The notes beneath the pieces are model-generated. The model was not told the DNA's origin. It was given only the letters and a program-made list of their open reading frames with translations, and did no database searches. From Asterochloris sp. CNOR1 (lineage: Eukaryota; Chlorophyta; Trebouxiophyceae; Trebouxiales; Trebouxiaceae): a DNA stretch of 64,000 nt. The stretch's first letter is position 1. Each line of letters opens with the position of its first letter. The translations under genes were made by a program, and so were the position numbers. Below are positions 32,736 to 44,100 of this stretch, piece by piece. Location: NCBI GenBank assembly GCA_963969365.1, contig OZ017752.1, positions 1-64,000 on the forward strand, in the 5' to 3' direction.

Positions 32736-35700
32736 TCAGTAGTCATGCATGGACCTTTCTGGATTACTGTCGGGGCCTACTAGCATAACATGGAAGCAGG
32801 GGAGGTGGTCCATCATGCGAATTGCATTGCGTGTCAATTTCAGGCGCGGGTTTCCGCTGAGCTGCACCACACGAAGGCACTTGGCCTCCCACAGCGTGGC
32901 AGGGACCTGTGCAAAGTTGTTGTCGGCCAGCGAGAGGTATGTCAGCCCTTGCATGTACAGCCCGTTGGGCAGCGAGCGTAGCACGTTGCCTGACAGATTC
33001 AAATGCGCTAGGCTGCTCATAGGACGAATGGAGTCTGGCACTGTCCCTGCAGCTGCCTCGGTCAAGATCAGTGTGCGCAGATTGAGAAGCATGCTGAAGC
33101 CAAGAGGGAGCTCGTGGTCGATGGCCTTTGTGAGGTTCAGGCTGACCAGGGAGGTCATGAAGGGCACCACGCTGGGCAGCATGCCGAGCGAATTGTGGCT
33201 CAGGTTGAGCTGCTCCAAGCAGGGCAGGCCCTGCAGCACATGACAGAAGGTGCTTCAAGCAAGCTCCGCAAGCAATCTTGTAGGGCAGCGTGCAGGGCTG
33301 CATGCCAAGCCGAGTGTGGTCCAGAGGTTCAGCTGCTCCAGGCCCAGCCAACACTTTGGCAAAGGACACATAAAGGTCTCCAGCAGGTTTTGTACCAATC
33401 ATGTAGGGCAGCATGCTCTGCTGCTTGCTACTCAGGCTGCTCCAGACAGAGGATGGGCTGGGTTTGAAGGCTCAGACAGTTGCAGAGACCTATAATGGCA
33501 AGTGAAGCAAGTGGGCTCAGGATTCCACATGCAACTCAAGCCGCCGTGCGGATATTTGCTTGCACATGGAGCGTGACAGGGCTACCGTGTGCAAAGGCAC
33601 AATTGGCAGATTGCATGATCTGCGGGACCTGCAGCAGCCACAAGGTGGCCACCATATGGTCAGTGGCACAAAGGCTGCAATAAGGCCCACCTGAGGGTCC
33701 AGCAGTGCTTTGATGTTCATGTCAAGCTCTCTCAGCAGCCCAGACTTGAATCAAGCCCTGTTTGTCTACCTTGCATATGATGCAGGTTCCACACACAGCC
33801 TTCAATCTGTTCACAGGAGAAATGCAAGCATTGTAAGTCTTGACGGGAGTGTCACACATGCATCAACCCCTGCAGGCAACCCTGACGTCAGCACAATAGA
33901 CAGCACCTGCAGCTCCAGCGGGAGGTTGATGTCCATGTCGGGCTCCCCCAGCAGCCCCCAGGGCAGTGACAGCCGCCGCAGGGACACCATCTGGGACACC
34001 TCGACGGGCAGGCTGGTGGCCAGCCCTGACAGCGTGAATTCCTCCAGGTGCTGCAGGCAGCCTCAGCCAGTGTCAGATGAAGGGCACAAAGCTTGAGGCA
34101 GGGTGTGCGATGATGCACGCTCTGAGTGAGACCATGAGCAGCAGGCTGGCGGCTGGGCCTGACAACCTGAGCTCCTCCAGGTGCTGCAGGCAGCAATAGC
34201 AGAAGTCAGAGGATGGCCATGTTTTTCTGGGCAACACCTGCCTTGAAGAACAGGGTCCAATTGAGACCTCAGGTAGCAGGCTGGTGGCTAGTGCTGATGG
34301 TATTGAGCTCCTTCAGGTGGGCATTGCAGCCAGAATCAGCTTGTGTGTTGCAGCTCTGAGCAGCGGCACAGCAGGGTGACTTGCCTGAACCCCTTTGGAA
34401 CACTGCAAGCAGCCACACCACAGGTGACCAGCATGAGACGAGGCCATGCCACGCTCAAAGGTCTGGGTAAGGCCTGCATCGCCTGAGCAGCTGGCTGCAC
34501 AGCTGCATGGGCCCAGATCCAGAGCCACACGCTTCAGCTCGGCAGCAGGGCCAGCACTGAACCCAAAGCAGCGGGCTGCACTAGACAGGAGCAAGCAGGG
34601 AGGAGAAAGTAACTGTCTATATTGCCTCCAGGGGTGAACGTAACACTTGTGCTCAGGAATACTAATGCACAGACAGGAGGTGCCTTGCATGACCAAGGGT
34701 TCATGTCTCAATCTCAGTAACAGCAGGACACGGCCTGAGCCTTACCAGCAGCGCTGTGATCTCAGGGGGGACAGCATAGGCTCCATAAGGGTTGTCTTCC
34801 AGGTCAGCTGGAAGATGGTCCGGGTCAGCGGCAGCCTGACTGGCGATGGTGAAGGCATCCTCCAGGGCCAGGCTGCGCAGGGCAGTCAGGCGGGTCACTG
34901 CATGGGGGAAGGCCTGCAGGGAGAGGGGCAGAGGAGGAGTCAGACAGGGAAGGAGTCAGATCCTGGCAGCAGGGAGTCAGGTGGGCCAGGGCCTATGTGA
35001 TGTCAGGTGTACAAGGCAGGGTGTTCAGGGCACACAGGCAGGGTAGGGGCAAGGTCAGGGCAGGGCGCGCTGTACCCCTCAACTGCAGTCAGCCCATGAT
35101 CGCGCAGAGGGTGACGCGCAGGCAGGGTGCTTGTGCAGGTTAGGCAGGGTACACAGGCAGGTCAATCCCAACTAGTCAGACTTGCAGTGAGAGGGACAGA
35201 ATGGCTTTCCCTGGAAACCTCCTCAGGAGGTCAGTGGCCCCTGGGTGCAGGGCCTGCCTGGTGTCAGAATGTGAAGGGCGGCCAGGCTGTCAATGATGGG
35301 AGGGCTGCCTGTTGCACACTGTGTGGGCAGCCCTGCTGCAGCTGCAAAATGCATTGTATGCCTGGGACACGGCTTGGGGGGGTGACAGGACCCCACCTCA
35401 ACATCGGGCCAGCAGGGTGGCAGATTGGGCTGCAAAACTCATGTGCAGCTGCCAGAGCACACAGGTCACACCTTGCAGGCAGCCTCATTTCGCATGGGAC
35501 CTCACCAAAGCATCTCACCGGCAGTGTGGCAAACTCGTTACAGAAGGTCATGCGCAGCGCCTGCAGCTGCTTGAGATGCTGGATGGCATCAAAGGCCTGC
35601 AGGTTGCGCTGCTGCATGTCCACCACGGGCCCGAGCAACTCGTCATGGCTGTAGTTGATGATCTCCAAGCGGGTCAAGTGGGTGAGGCATACCAGGTAGA

Positions 35701-37690
35701 CAAAAGAATCCACCTGCGACAGGAGTGGGGTGTAGGGCTTTGAGAAAGGAAGCAGTCAAGGCAGGCAGCAAATCTTGGGCTATTGAGGAATTGGCATGCG
35801 TACTCCCCTGTGGGTCAGGCACGTCATGTCTGGCAAAGGAGTGCACCTGGAACATGAAAGTTGCTATGTGCATATGAGACCAAGGCTGGGCACAGTGAGG
35901 CACTGCATTTCCACTGCAGAGACCCGCATGCTGCCCTGACACAGCTGTGCTGGCCACAGCAACCAGCAGACAGGGCCTCAGCAGGACTGCACTGACCCTG
36001 CTGAAGGTCAATCTGAAAAAAGGGCTGTCATGACATGTGGGACACCGGCTGAATTCGAAAGTGGTGCTTGCAGGGGATTGAAGTCGGTGAACCATGCATC
36101 TGAGGGCTCCCCAGGCACCCACCTTGAACATGGTGGGGCAGCTGTCAATCTGCAGCTCCACCAGCTGGTGAGACACCACCCCCAGCAGGCCTGCAAAGGC
36201 TCCGTCTGGGAAGTTGTGGCAGTTCTGGTGGTCCAAGTCAAAGTGGGCCAGCTGGAGGTAGTAAATGGAGGAAGCCCGCCGCACAAACCTGCATGGCAGT
36301 GCAGAAGCTGCATGCAAGAAGACGAACAATTCTATAATGGTGCTGAGAGCATGCTCTACCACCAGGATATGGTGCTGAAAGGCTATTGCAAGGCCTGCGC
36401 AAACGTGCCAAGGGGAGCCAAGGGGTGATGGTGCACAGCTACAGCATTGCTTTGGGAAGATGGTGCTCCGATGATGTCAGAGTATGGCACCGACAAAGCA
36501 AGATCAGCAAGGAGCATAGAACAGCTGCTGATGAACCATGCAGTCAGGCGGAGGTGTGGGCACACAATCCAGACGGCGCAGGCAGGCACCAGTTGGCAGG
36601 TCGGGATATAATCTGCGCTAGAAGAAGATGGTACAGGTGTGCAGGGTGCTGCACAGCCAGACGTTCGCCCAGCATGTGACCTTATGGGTGCAGTTGGAAT
36701 CAGCATTGGGCAGACAGCAGCTTGTGTGACTGCCTTGACGGTGTATGCCCTCATGTTAAGTGGAGTGCTGTCTGCCTGGCAGCCAAGCAGGCATGCTGTC
36801 GACCCACCATGCCAGCACGTTGATCCAGCGAGTGATTGGGGTGGGCAGGTAGGGGTTGGAATGCGCCTTCCTGTCTTTGAGATTGACCTGGCAGCGCTCC
36901 CAGGCAGGGGACGGCCCCTCTGCCAGCTCTGCAAAGGTCTTGGACACCAAGGGGGCTATCTCCTGCCTGCAGCAGTCCAGCTGTTGGCAGCGATTGTCTT
37001 CTGTAGCCTGTTCATAAGCATGTTGCAGGTCTGCGGGAGGCAAGAAGGCTACCACCTGCCCAGACAGCTGCAGCTTACTGTTACGGGTCAGCTGGCGAAC
37101 AAAAGTTCTCATGGACAGCTGAGCAGTGCTGCATTAGATGAAGACCACATGTGAGAACCATAGTGAAGAGCTGGCTGAACCTGCTGCTGCCTCTTTGATG
37201 GTCGGTGCATGCTGCCGTTGTATGTTTGTGTGGCGGCTGCAGTGGACCAGCTCCAATGCAAACCCAATGCATGCAGCCCATAATTCGGAAGTGCAGAAAC
37301 GCCCATAAGCGTCACAGCATATCTGGAACTGCCTTGACAGCTACAGCAGTGGCGCTTGCTATACGGCCGCCCTGCTTGCCCAAAATGTGCAGGCTACAGG
37401 CGCAGCCTTGACTTTTACAGTCAGCGGCTGCAACAGCTGACCTCGTGTGAAAGTCGAGGGACCTCCACACCTCGATGAGGACGCTCTGCGAGAGGTGCAG
37501 GATTGTTACTGGTTCCTGAGACTTGGTGTGGCCCAGTCCAGGAGGCGGCTGCGGCCCCTGGATCACCCGCACCCCACTGTCCTGAGGGAACCGCTGGTCC
37601 CTGCAGCCAGCTGGCTGCGGTGACACGAAGCTGCTGCATTTTGGATACAACCACGCTTGGTCTCCTTCGGGTGCAGACCCAACCACTATG
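32736..37690 (-). CDS. F-box-like / leucine-rich-repeat protein
   Basis: Supported exons in transcription order: one ending at 37442 (TILHLSQSVLIEVWRSLDFH, F-box-like), one near 37030-37128 (MRTFVRQLTRNSKLQLSGQ), one near 36898-36952 (EIAPLVSKTFAELAEG), 36123-36288 (SIYYLQLAHFDLDHQNC), 35519-35713 (LTHLTRLEIINYSHDELLG and LKQLQALRMTF), 34746-34913 (AVTRLTALRSLALEDAF), 33907-34050 (HLEEFTLSGLATSLPVEVSQ) and 32736-33230 with the stop. The final exon holds classical repeats: PCLEQLNLSHNSLGMLPSV, TSLVSLNLTKA, SLAHLNLSGNVLRSLPNGLY and GLTYLSLADNNFAQVP. F-box/LRR proteins are substrate adaptors of SCF ubiquitin ligases, so that role is inferred. The start codon was not found; the first exon's frame has only GTG near 37686. 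Two genes fused by my reading is possible. Introns contain ghost copies of exon edges. Confidence 0.6.
33290..33440. repeat. Two decayed copies of the last LRR exon's 5' end
   Basis: Minus-strand segments matching the start of the exon 32736-33230 recur in the upstream intron. The plus-strand text CATGCCGAGCGAATTGTGG and GAGCTGCTCCAAGC (33181-33220) is echoed as CATGCCAAGCCGAGTGTGG and CAGCTGCTCCAGGC near 33300-33345. It is echoed more weakly as GGGCAGCATGCTCTGCTGC near 33407-33440. Confidence 0.65.
34140..34330. repeat. Two decayed copies of the 33907-34050 exon edge
   Basis: The functional exon edge reads CTGGTGGCCAGCCCTGACAG, then TCCTCCAGGTGCTGCAGGCA on the plus strand (34012-34060). Near-copies occur at 34146-34193 (GGCGGCTGGGCCTGACA and CTCCTCCAGGTGCTGCAGGC) and 34278-34325 (TGGTGGCTAGTGCTGATGG and CTCCTTCAGGTGGGC). 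Spacing is about 133-136 bp. Both copies lie in the intron upstream of the exon (minus strand). Confidence 0.75.
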
Positions 37691-38183
37691 TCTCATTTAG
37701 TTGCAGCGCTTGCATGGACAGCAACAATCATCTGCAGTTCGCCCCGTAAGTCAGGCAACAGGCCGGACTGGCTTCACTTACCACAAGGCCATCATGCCAG
37801 ACATGAGGCGCATCTCTGCATGTCAGTATGGGCACCCGCTGCCAGTGTGAGGCCTGTCAGGATGGCTCGGCAATCAGGCCTAACTGAACAGAAGTCCTGT
37901 CAGCCATATCGCGTTCAAGCATACGAGAGATCTCAGCCACATTCTGCCACATTCTGCTAGTCCATGAAGGAATGCTGCGATCGGCAGCTGCAGCAATTAT
38001 TGTGGGGATGATCTGTCAGGTCAACTGCAAGGCCTCATGAGAGGCCTCTCTCGCCTCAACCGCGTCAGGGCTGATGTGATGCAGGACCAATGGAGACTGT
38101 CAGCTGCAGAGAGGCTTTACTTAATGGCATGTCGAGCCCATGCATCAATCTGACACCTGGAGACAGCAGCAAGCTTGAACAGC
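37691..38183. promoter_or_regulatory. Divergent spacer between F-box/LRR gene and TRAPPC11
   Basis: About 490 bp lie between two head-to-head genes, so both promoters and 5' untranslated regions should lie here, possibly with an undetected first exon of the LRR gene. I see no specific binding motif that I would defend. Confidence 0.35.
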
Positions 38184-41100
38184 ATGGTCATCATGCAGTT
38201 CTACCCTCAGGAGCTGACCACACCACCTCTCACTCTAGTTGCGCTGCTAGGCAGAGCAGAGCTGCACAGTGCCGTTGGGGAGTTCCTCAGAGCCCAGTAC
38301 AAGCCGCCAATCAATTCTGTGGGACTGGCAGATCCACAGCATGCCTCCCAGCTCTTTGGTAAGTCACAGCCCTGTCCTCTGGTCTGTGCCAGAGCTGAGG
38401 TCTGGTGTCCCTGCTGTGCAGGCGAACAGAAACAGAGCATACCAGCCACCGCAGCTCCTCTGGGCATCCTGAAGGCAAGCTCACATGTCGACAGCTGTGC
38501 AGGGTGGTCCATCGCCTCCTGAAGATGAGGGACATTATAGACCCGTTCTCCCCTACCTTCGAAGGCAGTGTCTATGTGTGACTGCAGGCCAACTGGTTGG
38601 CCAAGCACAGGCAGCAGAGGCCGGCTGTGGCAGTGCTTTTTGTGGACTGGTGAGTTTCAAGCTCTGTTGTCGGGCAGGCCGCCTGACCTTGCGGCTGCAC
38701 ACTGCTGCACACTGCTGTGTCGGCACAGCCACGGGCACCATGACTGAAGTGCACCGGCCTCTGCGCCATATAGCGCTGGTGCCTCCCTGGCAAGCAGGGC
38801 CCATTAGAAGGTCTCCCTGGGGCCCTCAGCTGGCTGTGGCTGCCGGACATGTAAGTGCAGGATGCGGTTCCTGCTGCGCTAAGCCACGGTGCCGTGCGAC
38901 AGTATTCACAGCTGCTGTGCCTCACTGAAAATCAAGTGCAGGTCACAAGTCTGCTCCAGGCGAGCTTCTCAGCTCGGCATGACCTGTCCCTGCAGGAGCG
39001 CAGTCACTGGAGATCCAGGGAGCTGGGCACAGATTTGTGGCCAGATTGACGCCACAAAGGCAGCAGCCCGCCCCCGCGGCAGTGCCATAGTGCTGGCGGT
39101 GGTGCAGCCCCCAGGAGCTGGCAATGTTCCTGATGACCGCGCTGTGGCCCTGTGTCGGCAGGCCGGCGTTGACAGAAGGTGTGGTGGGGTCAGCCTGCAG
39201 CAGAGGCTTAGGGTGGTTTTCATGTGCAGCACAGCTGCAAACAAATGCTGACTGCAGGGTCTGCAGGGTTTGCAGACCACTGAATGGAGGCTTCGCCTGC
39301 CAAGTAGCTGTCGGGGGTCGCACACATGGCTTGTGTGTGCCTCTCCACTGCTCTGCTGCAAATGCCAGCTAGCTGTGAGGCTCGCAGAGGTGCATCCCTT
39401 TCAGAAGGTTGGCAGTGGTCTGCACGATCAGGCTTCACTCCAAGGTGCCTGCTTTGCTGCAAGGTCCCTGCTGGCTGTGAAGGCCTTTAGGGTTATACCT
39501 CCTTATAGTGCAGTTCCCCGCACAAATTTCCAAGGGTGCCTGCTTTGCTGCAGATGCCTGCTGGCTGTGAGGCCAGCAGAGGTACAGTCTCTCCAGAGGC
39601 TGGGCAAGGCCCTGCATGAGCAGGCTGCTGTCCACTACCTGGAGTCCGCAAGGCGCCTGATTGCGCGGCATGCAGAGCAGCGCCAGCACCTTCCTGAGCT
39701 CAATGCCCGGGTGTCCTTCAAGGTGCGGCAACCTGACGCCTGCTTGGTGCCTTGTGCCTGACCCTGACAGTGGCCTGTAGACCATCCATGCTCTCATGAT
39801 ATCGGTGCCGTGTTATGCTGCAGTTTTGGCAGGCATCACCAGCTCATGGCACCACTGGCTTGTTACTTGCTGCTCTATACACGCCATTGATCCACTGTCC
39901 TCAGTGTGGAGGCCCATGTGAAGCATCCCCATGCAAATGTGTCTCGACACTGTACGTCATTCTTTCTGGCTGCAGCACAAACTCCGTCTGGCTTGTGGTT
40001 AGAGCTGTGACTGCTTCACTTTTGCCTGCAGGCCGCTGCACTGGCCGAGTTCCGGGCTGACTGGCAGACGGCAGTCAAGGGATACCAGACTGCTTATGCA
40101 GAGGTTCAGCAGGTGGCTGTGGGCTCAGTGCTGCCTCTGCAGCGGTGGATGGAGTTATTGGCAGTGGCTGAGCAGGTGCATGTGAAGGTGAGCCACCAGA
40201 CTGCTGATGCTGCAGGTAGATAGGTGGCTGTGGGCACAGTGTTGCTTCCGCAGCAATGAATGGAAGTGGCGGCAATGGCAGAGCAGGTGCATGTGAAGGT
40301 AAGCTAGTTGACTGATGCTGACGGTTAGCAGGTGGCTGTGGGCACAGTGCTGCCTCTGCAGCGGCGTATGGAGCTGTTGGCAGGGGCAGTGGCAATGGCG
40401 GCAGCAGAGCACGTGAGAGCATTGTGCTGCCCTTGCAGGTCCTCACTCAGCTGCTGATTCCGCACCACAGCCAGGAGACATGAGCTGCTATGCTTGCCTC
40501 TCTCAAGGCTGCAAGCTGCCATACCCGGTGCACCAGCACCGCGATCAGGCGGCAGCAACCATACACACACTTGTCTTCTGATGCTTCTGCAGGTCCTGTG
40601 CTAGTGACTGCCTCTGGCTTGCGGTGGGGTCCCCGACTGCACCTGGGTAAGAGTCAGGGAGTTCTCTTCTTGTTGTGGTGTTCATCGCAGTTTTGCAGCC
40701 GCCACGACCTCCTGCTCTTGCCATGCTGCAGGTCCTGACCCTGCTGCTGCACCAGCACCGCAGCCAGGAGGCAGCCGCCCACTTCCGGCAGCACGTGGCC
40801 CACTTCCGGCAGGTGCCGTCACAGCTGGCACCACTGCCACCTGCAGCCGCTGCAGCCCAGCAGGCCTGGATCTGCCGCCAGCACGCCGTGATGGGGGAGC
40901 TGGTCAGCACGCGCGTGGACCCTGCACACTTGCCGCCCCAGGCAAGTCGGCTGTTGCTGCAGTGCCACGTTGAGGAGTGTGGGTGCACTTAGTGGCTCAG
41001 TGGGAGAAGAACCTCTGGCCGAGGAGCTGCAGATGTTTACAAGCCCAGGTGCAGGAGCTGATGAGCAGCAGCACCTGCAATGACTCTGCGCAGGTGAGAC

Positions 41101-44100
41101 GTGGGACCAGAACCAGAACGGGGGGGATCCCAAAACTAGGTGGAGAGGCTGGGTGCAATGCAGAACAGAGTCAGGCATGGCGTGTAGACACTGCACATCT
41201 GCTGGCACCCAGCGCCATGTGGGAAGAGCTTACAGTGTGGTGAACACCTGTACGATGTACTGCTGCATATTCAGCTGGTCCAAGCAGGCAGAGGGGGCTG
41301 GAGTGAGGTTATTGCATGACAACATCAGGCGCCACGTGCAGGGTCCCTGCACGCCTCCGCCACAGGTGAATCTGGTTGGAATCGAGAGGTGTTGGTTGGG
41401 GCGCTAATGTGACACCCCCGACTGGCAGCCACTAGACCTGCTCCACACGACTGCATGCGCATGCGCATGTGCACCTCCCCCTTGAAGATCAGTCATTGGA
41501 TAGCACAAGCAGGACAGCTTGCTACCTGCTGGTTTCTGAACTGTTGAAGGCCACGAGGCAGGTGGGTGGGCTCTCCTGCGGATTAGTGCTCACCTCAGGC
41601 TGCGCGAGGTGGCTGCTCACAAGTTCCATGTTCCCGTGAGCAGCGGAGCTGACTGCTGCCCACTGACCTGCAGAGGGACAGCCAGCCAGCCTTCTTCTAC
41701 TTGAGTGCCGCCTCAGCAGCAGTGGAGCAGCGGCGAGCAGCGCAGCGCATGCATGAAGCCACAGGTAGGCAGCCTGCTGCCTGCATCAAGCCAGGGTGCC
41801 ACCTGTGTCCAGCCTGCTGCATGCACAATACAGGAGCTGTACAGGTGAGACGGCTGCCAGGTGCTCTGCTACCCAGTCAGGCCCTACCATTCATTGATTG
41901 AGGGCTGCTCTACCTGGCATCTCTACCTGGCATCAAGGCAGCTTTTCTGCTCAAAAAGCTGCATGCAGCGTGCAATGTCCTCTGGGTACAGGCTCTGTAG
42001 CCAGAACACGGACAGCTGCTCCAGTTGGCTTGCAAACTGCTTCAGTTGGCTGTGCCATATGCAGCGCTGCCAAGTCCCACAGATGCACAAAGGTTGAGGC
42101 GCCACATCACACGTTGTCATGCTGCATGCGCAATCATTGTGTGCCATCAGCCTACTGCACGCCCTTTCACACTGCTGCATGCATACACAATGTGCAAAGA
42201 GGCCTTGCTGTCAGATCAGTGCAGAACATGATGGTAATGCAGCAGAGAGTCAAGCTTGTGCAGAGCAAGGCTGCAGCTGGCTTAGCACCAATTGACCTTC
42301 ACTTATCATGTGCACTGCCTGTGCAGCAAGCGCTCCCTTGCCGAGCGAGGTGCAGAGCGGGCGCTTTGTGGGGCAGAAAGTGGTCCCCAACCTTGAGGGC
42401 GGACGGCGGCTGTCAGACGCTGAGTTTCTGGCATTCCTGGAGGTCAGCACCGTGCCGACCCATGTGCCTGGAAGATAGACAAAGTGCCTTACTTCAGCCC
42501 TGCACTTCAGGTTGATGCTGTGCAATGCAGCAGCCGCAGACCAAAGATCTCAGCTGCAGCCAACAGTCTGGTTGCAGCTGAGCCCCTCCGTTGTCATTCG
42601 TCTGTGGTGACTCAGCTTATGTGGTACCTTTAACTTATGCTCAGCTATAGGTAACCCTGCTTTCCCTTCATGCAGGCCCAGGAGACGCACATTCCTCATG
42701 CCAAGGTGGCCATCTCGTTGCTCACCGCTGCGCATGAGCTGATCAAGGGCAGCGGGCAGCGGAGTACCCGCCTGCTGCACCACCTGGGAGCGCTGATGGC
42801 GCGGGAACACCTGGCTGCTGAGGATGTGGGCAACGCCACTAGACTATTGGAGTCGGTTGCAGGTCGGCACAGTATCATTGCATCGGCTCCTGTGCACAAT
42901 CGCTGTTATGGCGGACAGGCAACAAGCACAAAGTGAAACAGCTCGCCCACAAGGTAGGCAGAGGTCCACAGGTGCAGGTCCACATCCTTCAGCTCCTGTC
43001 ACTGCAAGGTGAACGATACCACCTGGATACACGCAAACCATGTCTGCATAGGGTTCTGGGCGATGTGACCAGGCTGTTGAGTATGCTGCAAATCAGTAAG
43101 GGGATGGCCGTATCCTGCTGAGCCAGGGGGTTTGTGTTGGCCTAGATCGGAAGAGTCTCCCTCCACTGTTTTCCAGCCAGAAGACTTTGCTGGAAGCCAT
43201 GCAAGGCGCTTCTGAGCGCCTCTGCAGGCGGTTGGCAGCCACAAAGATGCTGCAGGTCAGCAGCCTGTCAGGCCGCGTGGTGCCCCTCATCAATAGCTGC
43301 ACCTGTGCTGTGGACCCAAGCAAGCGCAATTGAAGCCTTACTTGCGATGTGACTGTTCAACTCACTTATCTTGTTTGCTAAGAGGGCACTCGACGGCCAA
43401 GGGGAGCTAGTTGCAGCAGTCTTGCACAGCCATTACCATCCCCTGTTCTGTTGCATGTCGGCATCTTTAGGCAAGAGCGCTGGGGTGCCCTGCAATCATC
43501 AGTGTCAGCTCTTCTTGTTGTTGCATGCAGTGGATGAAGAGCGCGCACCTTTAGCATTTCTGACATGCAGGCATCTACAGGCGTGAGCACTGGGAAGGCC
43601 CCCTGGCAGAGGTATTGCTGGAGCTCAGAGAGTGTGCAGCCCAGCAGAACATGCTCCAGGTGGGGCACCTTGCACCTGAATGTGGTGTTTGCTGCTGCCG
43701 CCACGTCCAGATGCAACAAAAACCCGCCTGGGTTGGGTCTTGCCTGCCACCGAGGGCAAGGCAGCCCACTTGCCCTGCACATCAGTGAGCTGTCCCACTA
43801 CTTATGCTGAGCACGCTGAGTTCCACATGCTGGGAGTCTGTCAATGCCACATCCTGCTGGCTTGCTGCATGCCTTCACAAGTGCCCTGAGACTGTTGCTG
43901 CCTGCCGCAGGAAAAGATTGCATACTCACTGGAGGCAGCTTGCCTCGAGCAGCTGATGGATGCCCAGCAGCGAGCAACCATTGCCCAAGCAGCGATTGAT
44001 GACCTTCAGGCACCCTCTGCAGGTGGGCCTGTTGTGAGGTCTCTGCTTGAACATGTCAGTGATGCAAGCATTTTGTGTGTGGCTTCCTGCATAAATTGGC

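Noticed and set aside
41450-41475. Alternating purine-pyrimidine tract CATGCGCATGCGCATGTGCAC, possible Z-DNA
   Set aside because: Only about 20 bp and inside an intron. TGCA-rich tracts are common throughout this window, so it is not distinctive.
43141-43330. Possible TRAPPC11 exon reading KTLLEAMQGASERLCRRLAA
   Set aside because: It has splice-like borders, but the exons at 42676-42862 and 43571-43659 join directly with matching phase and family alignment, so it is not needed.
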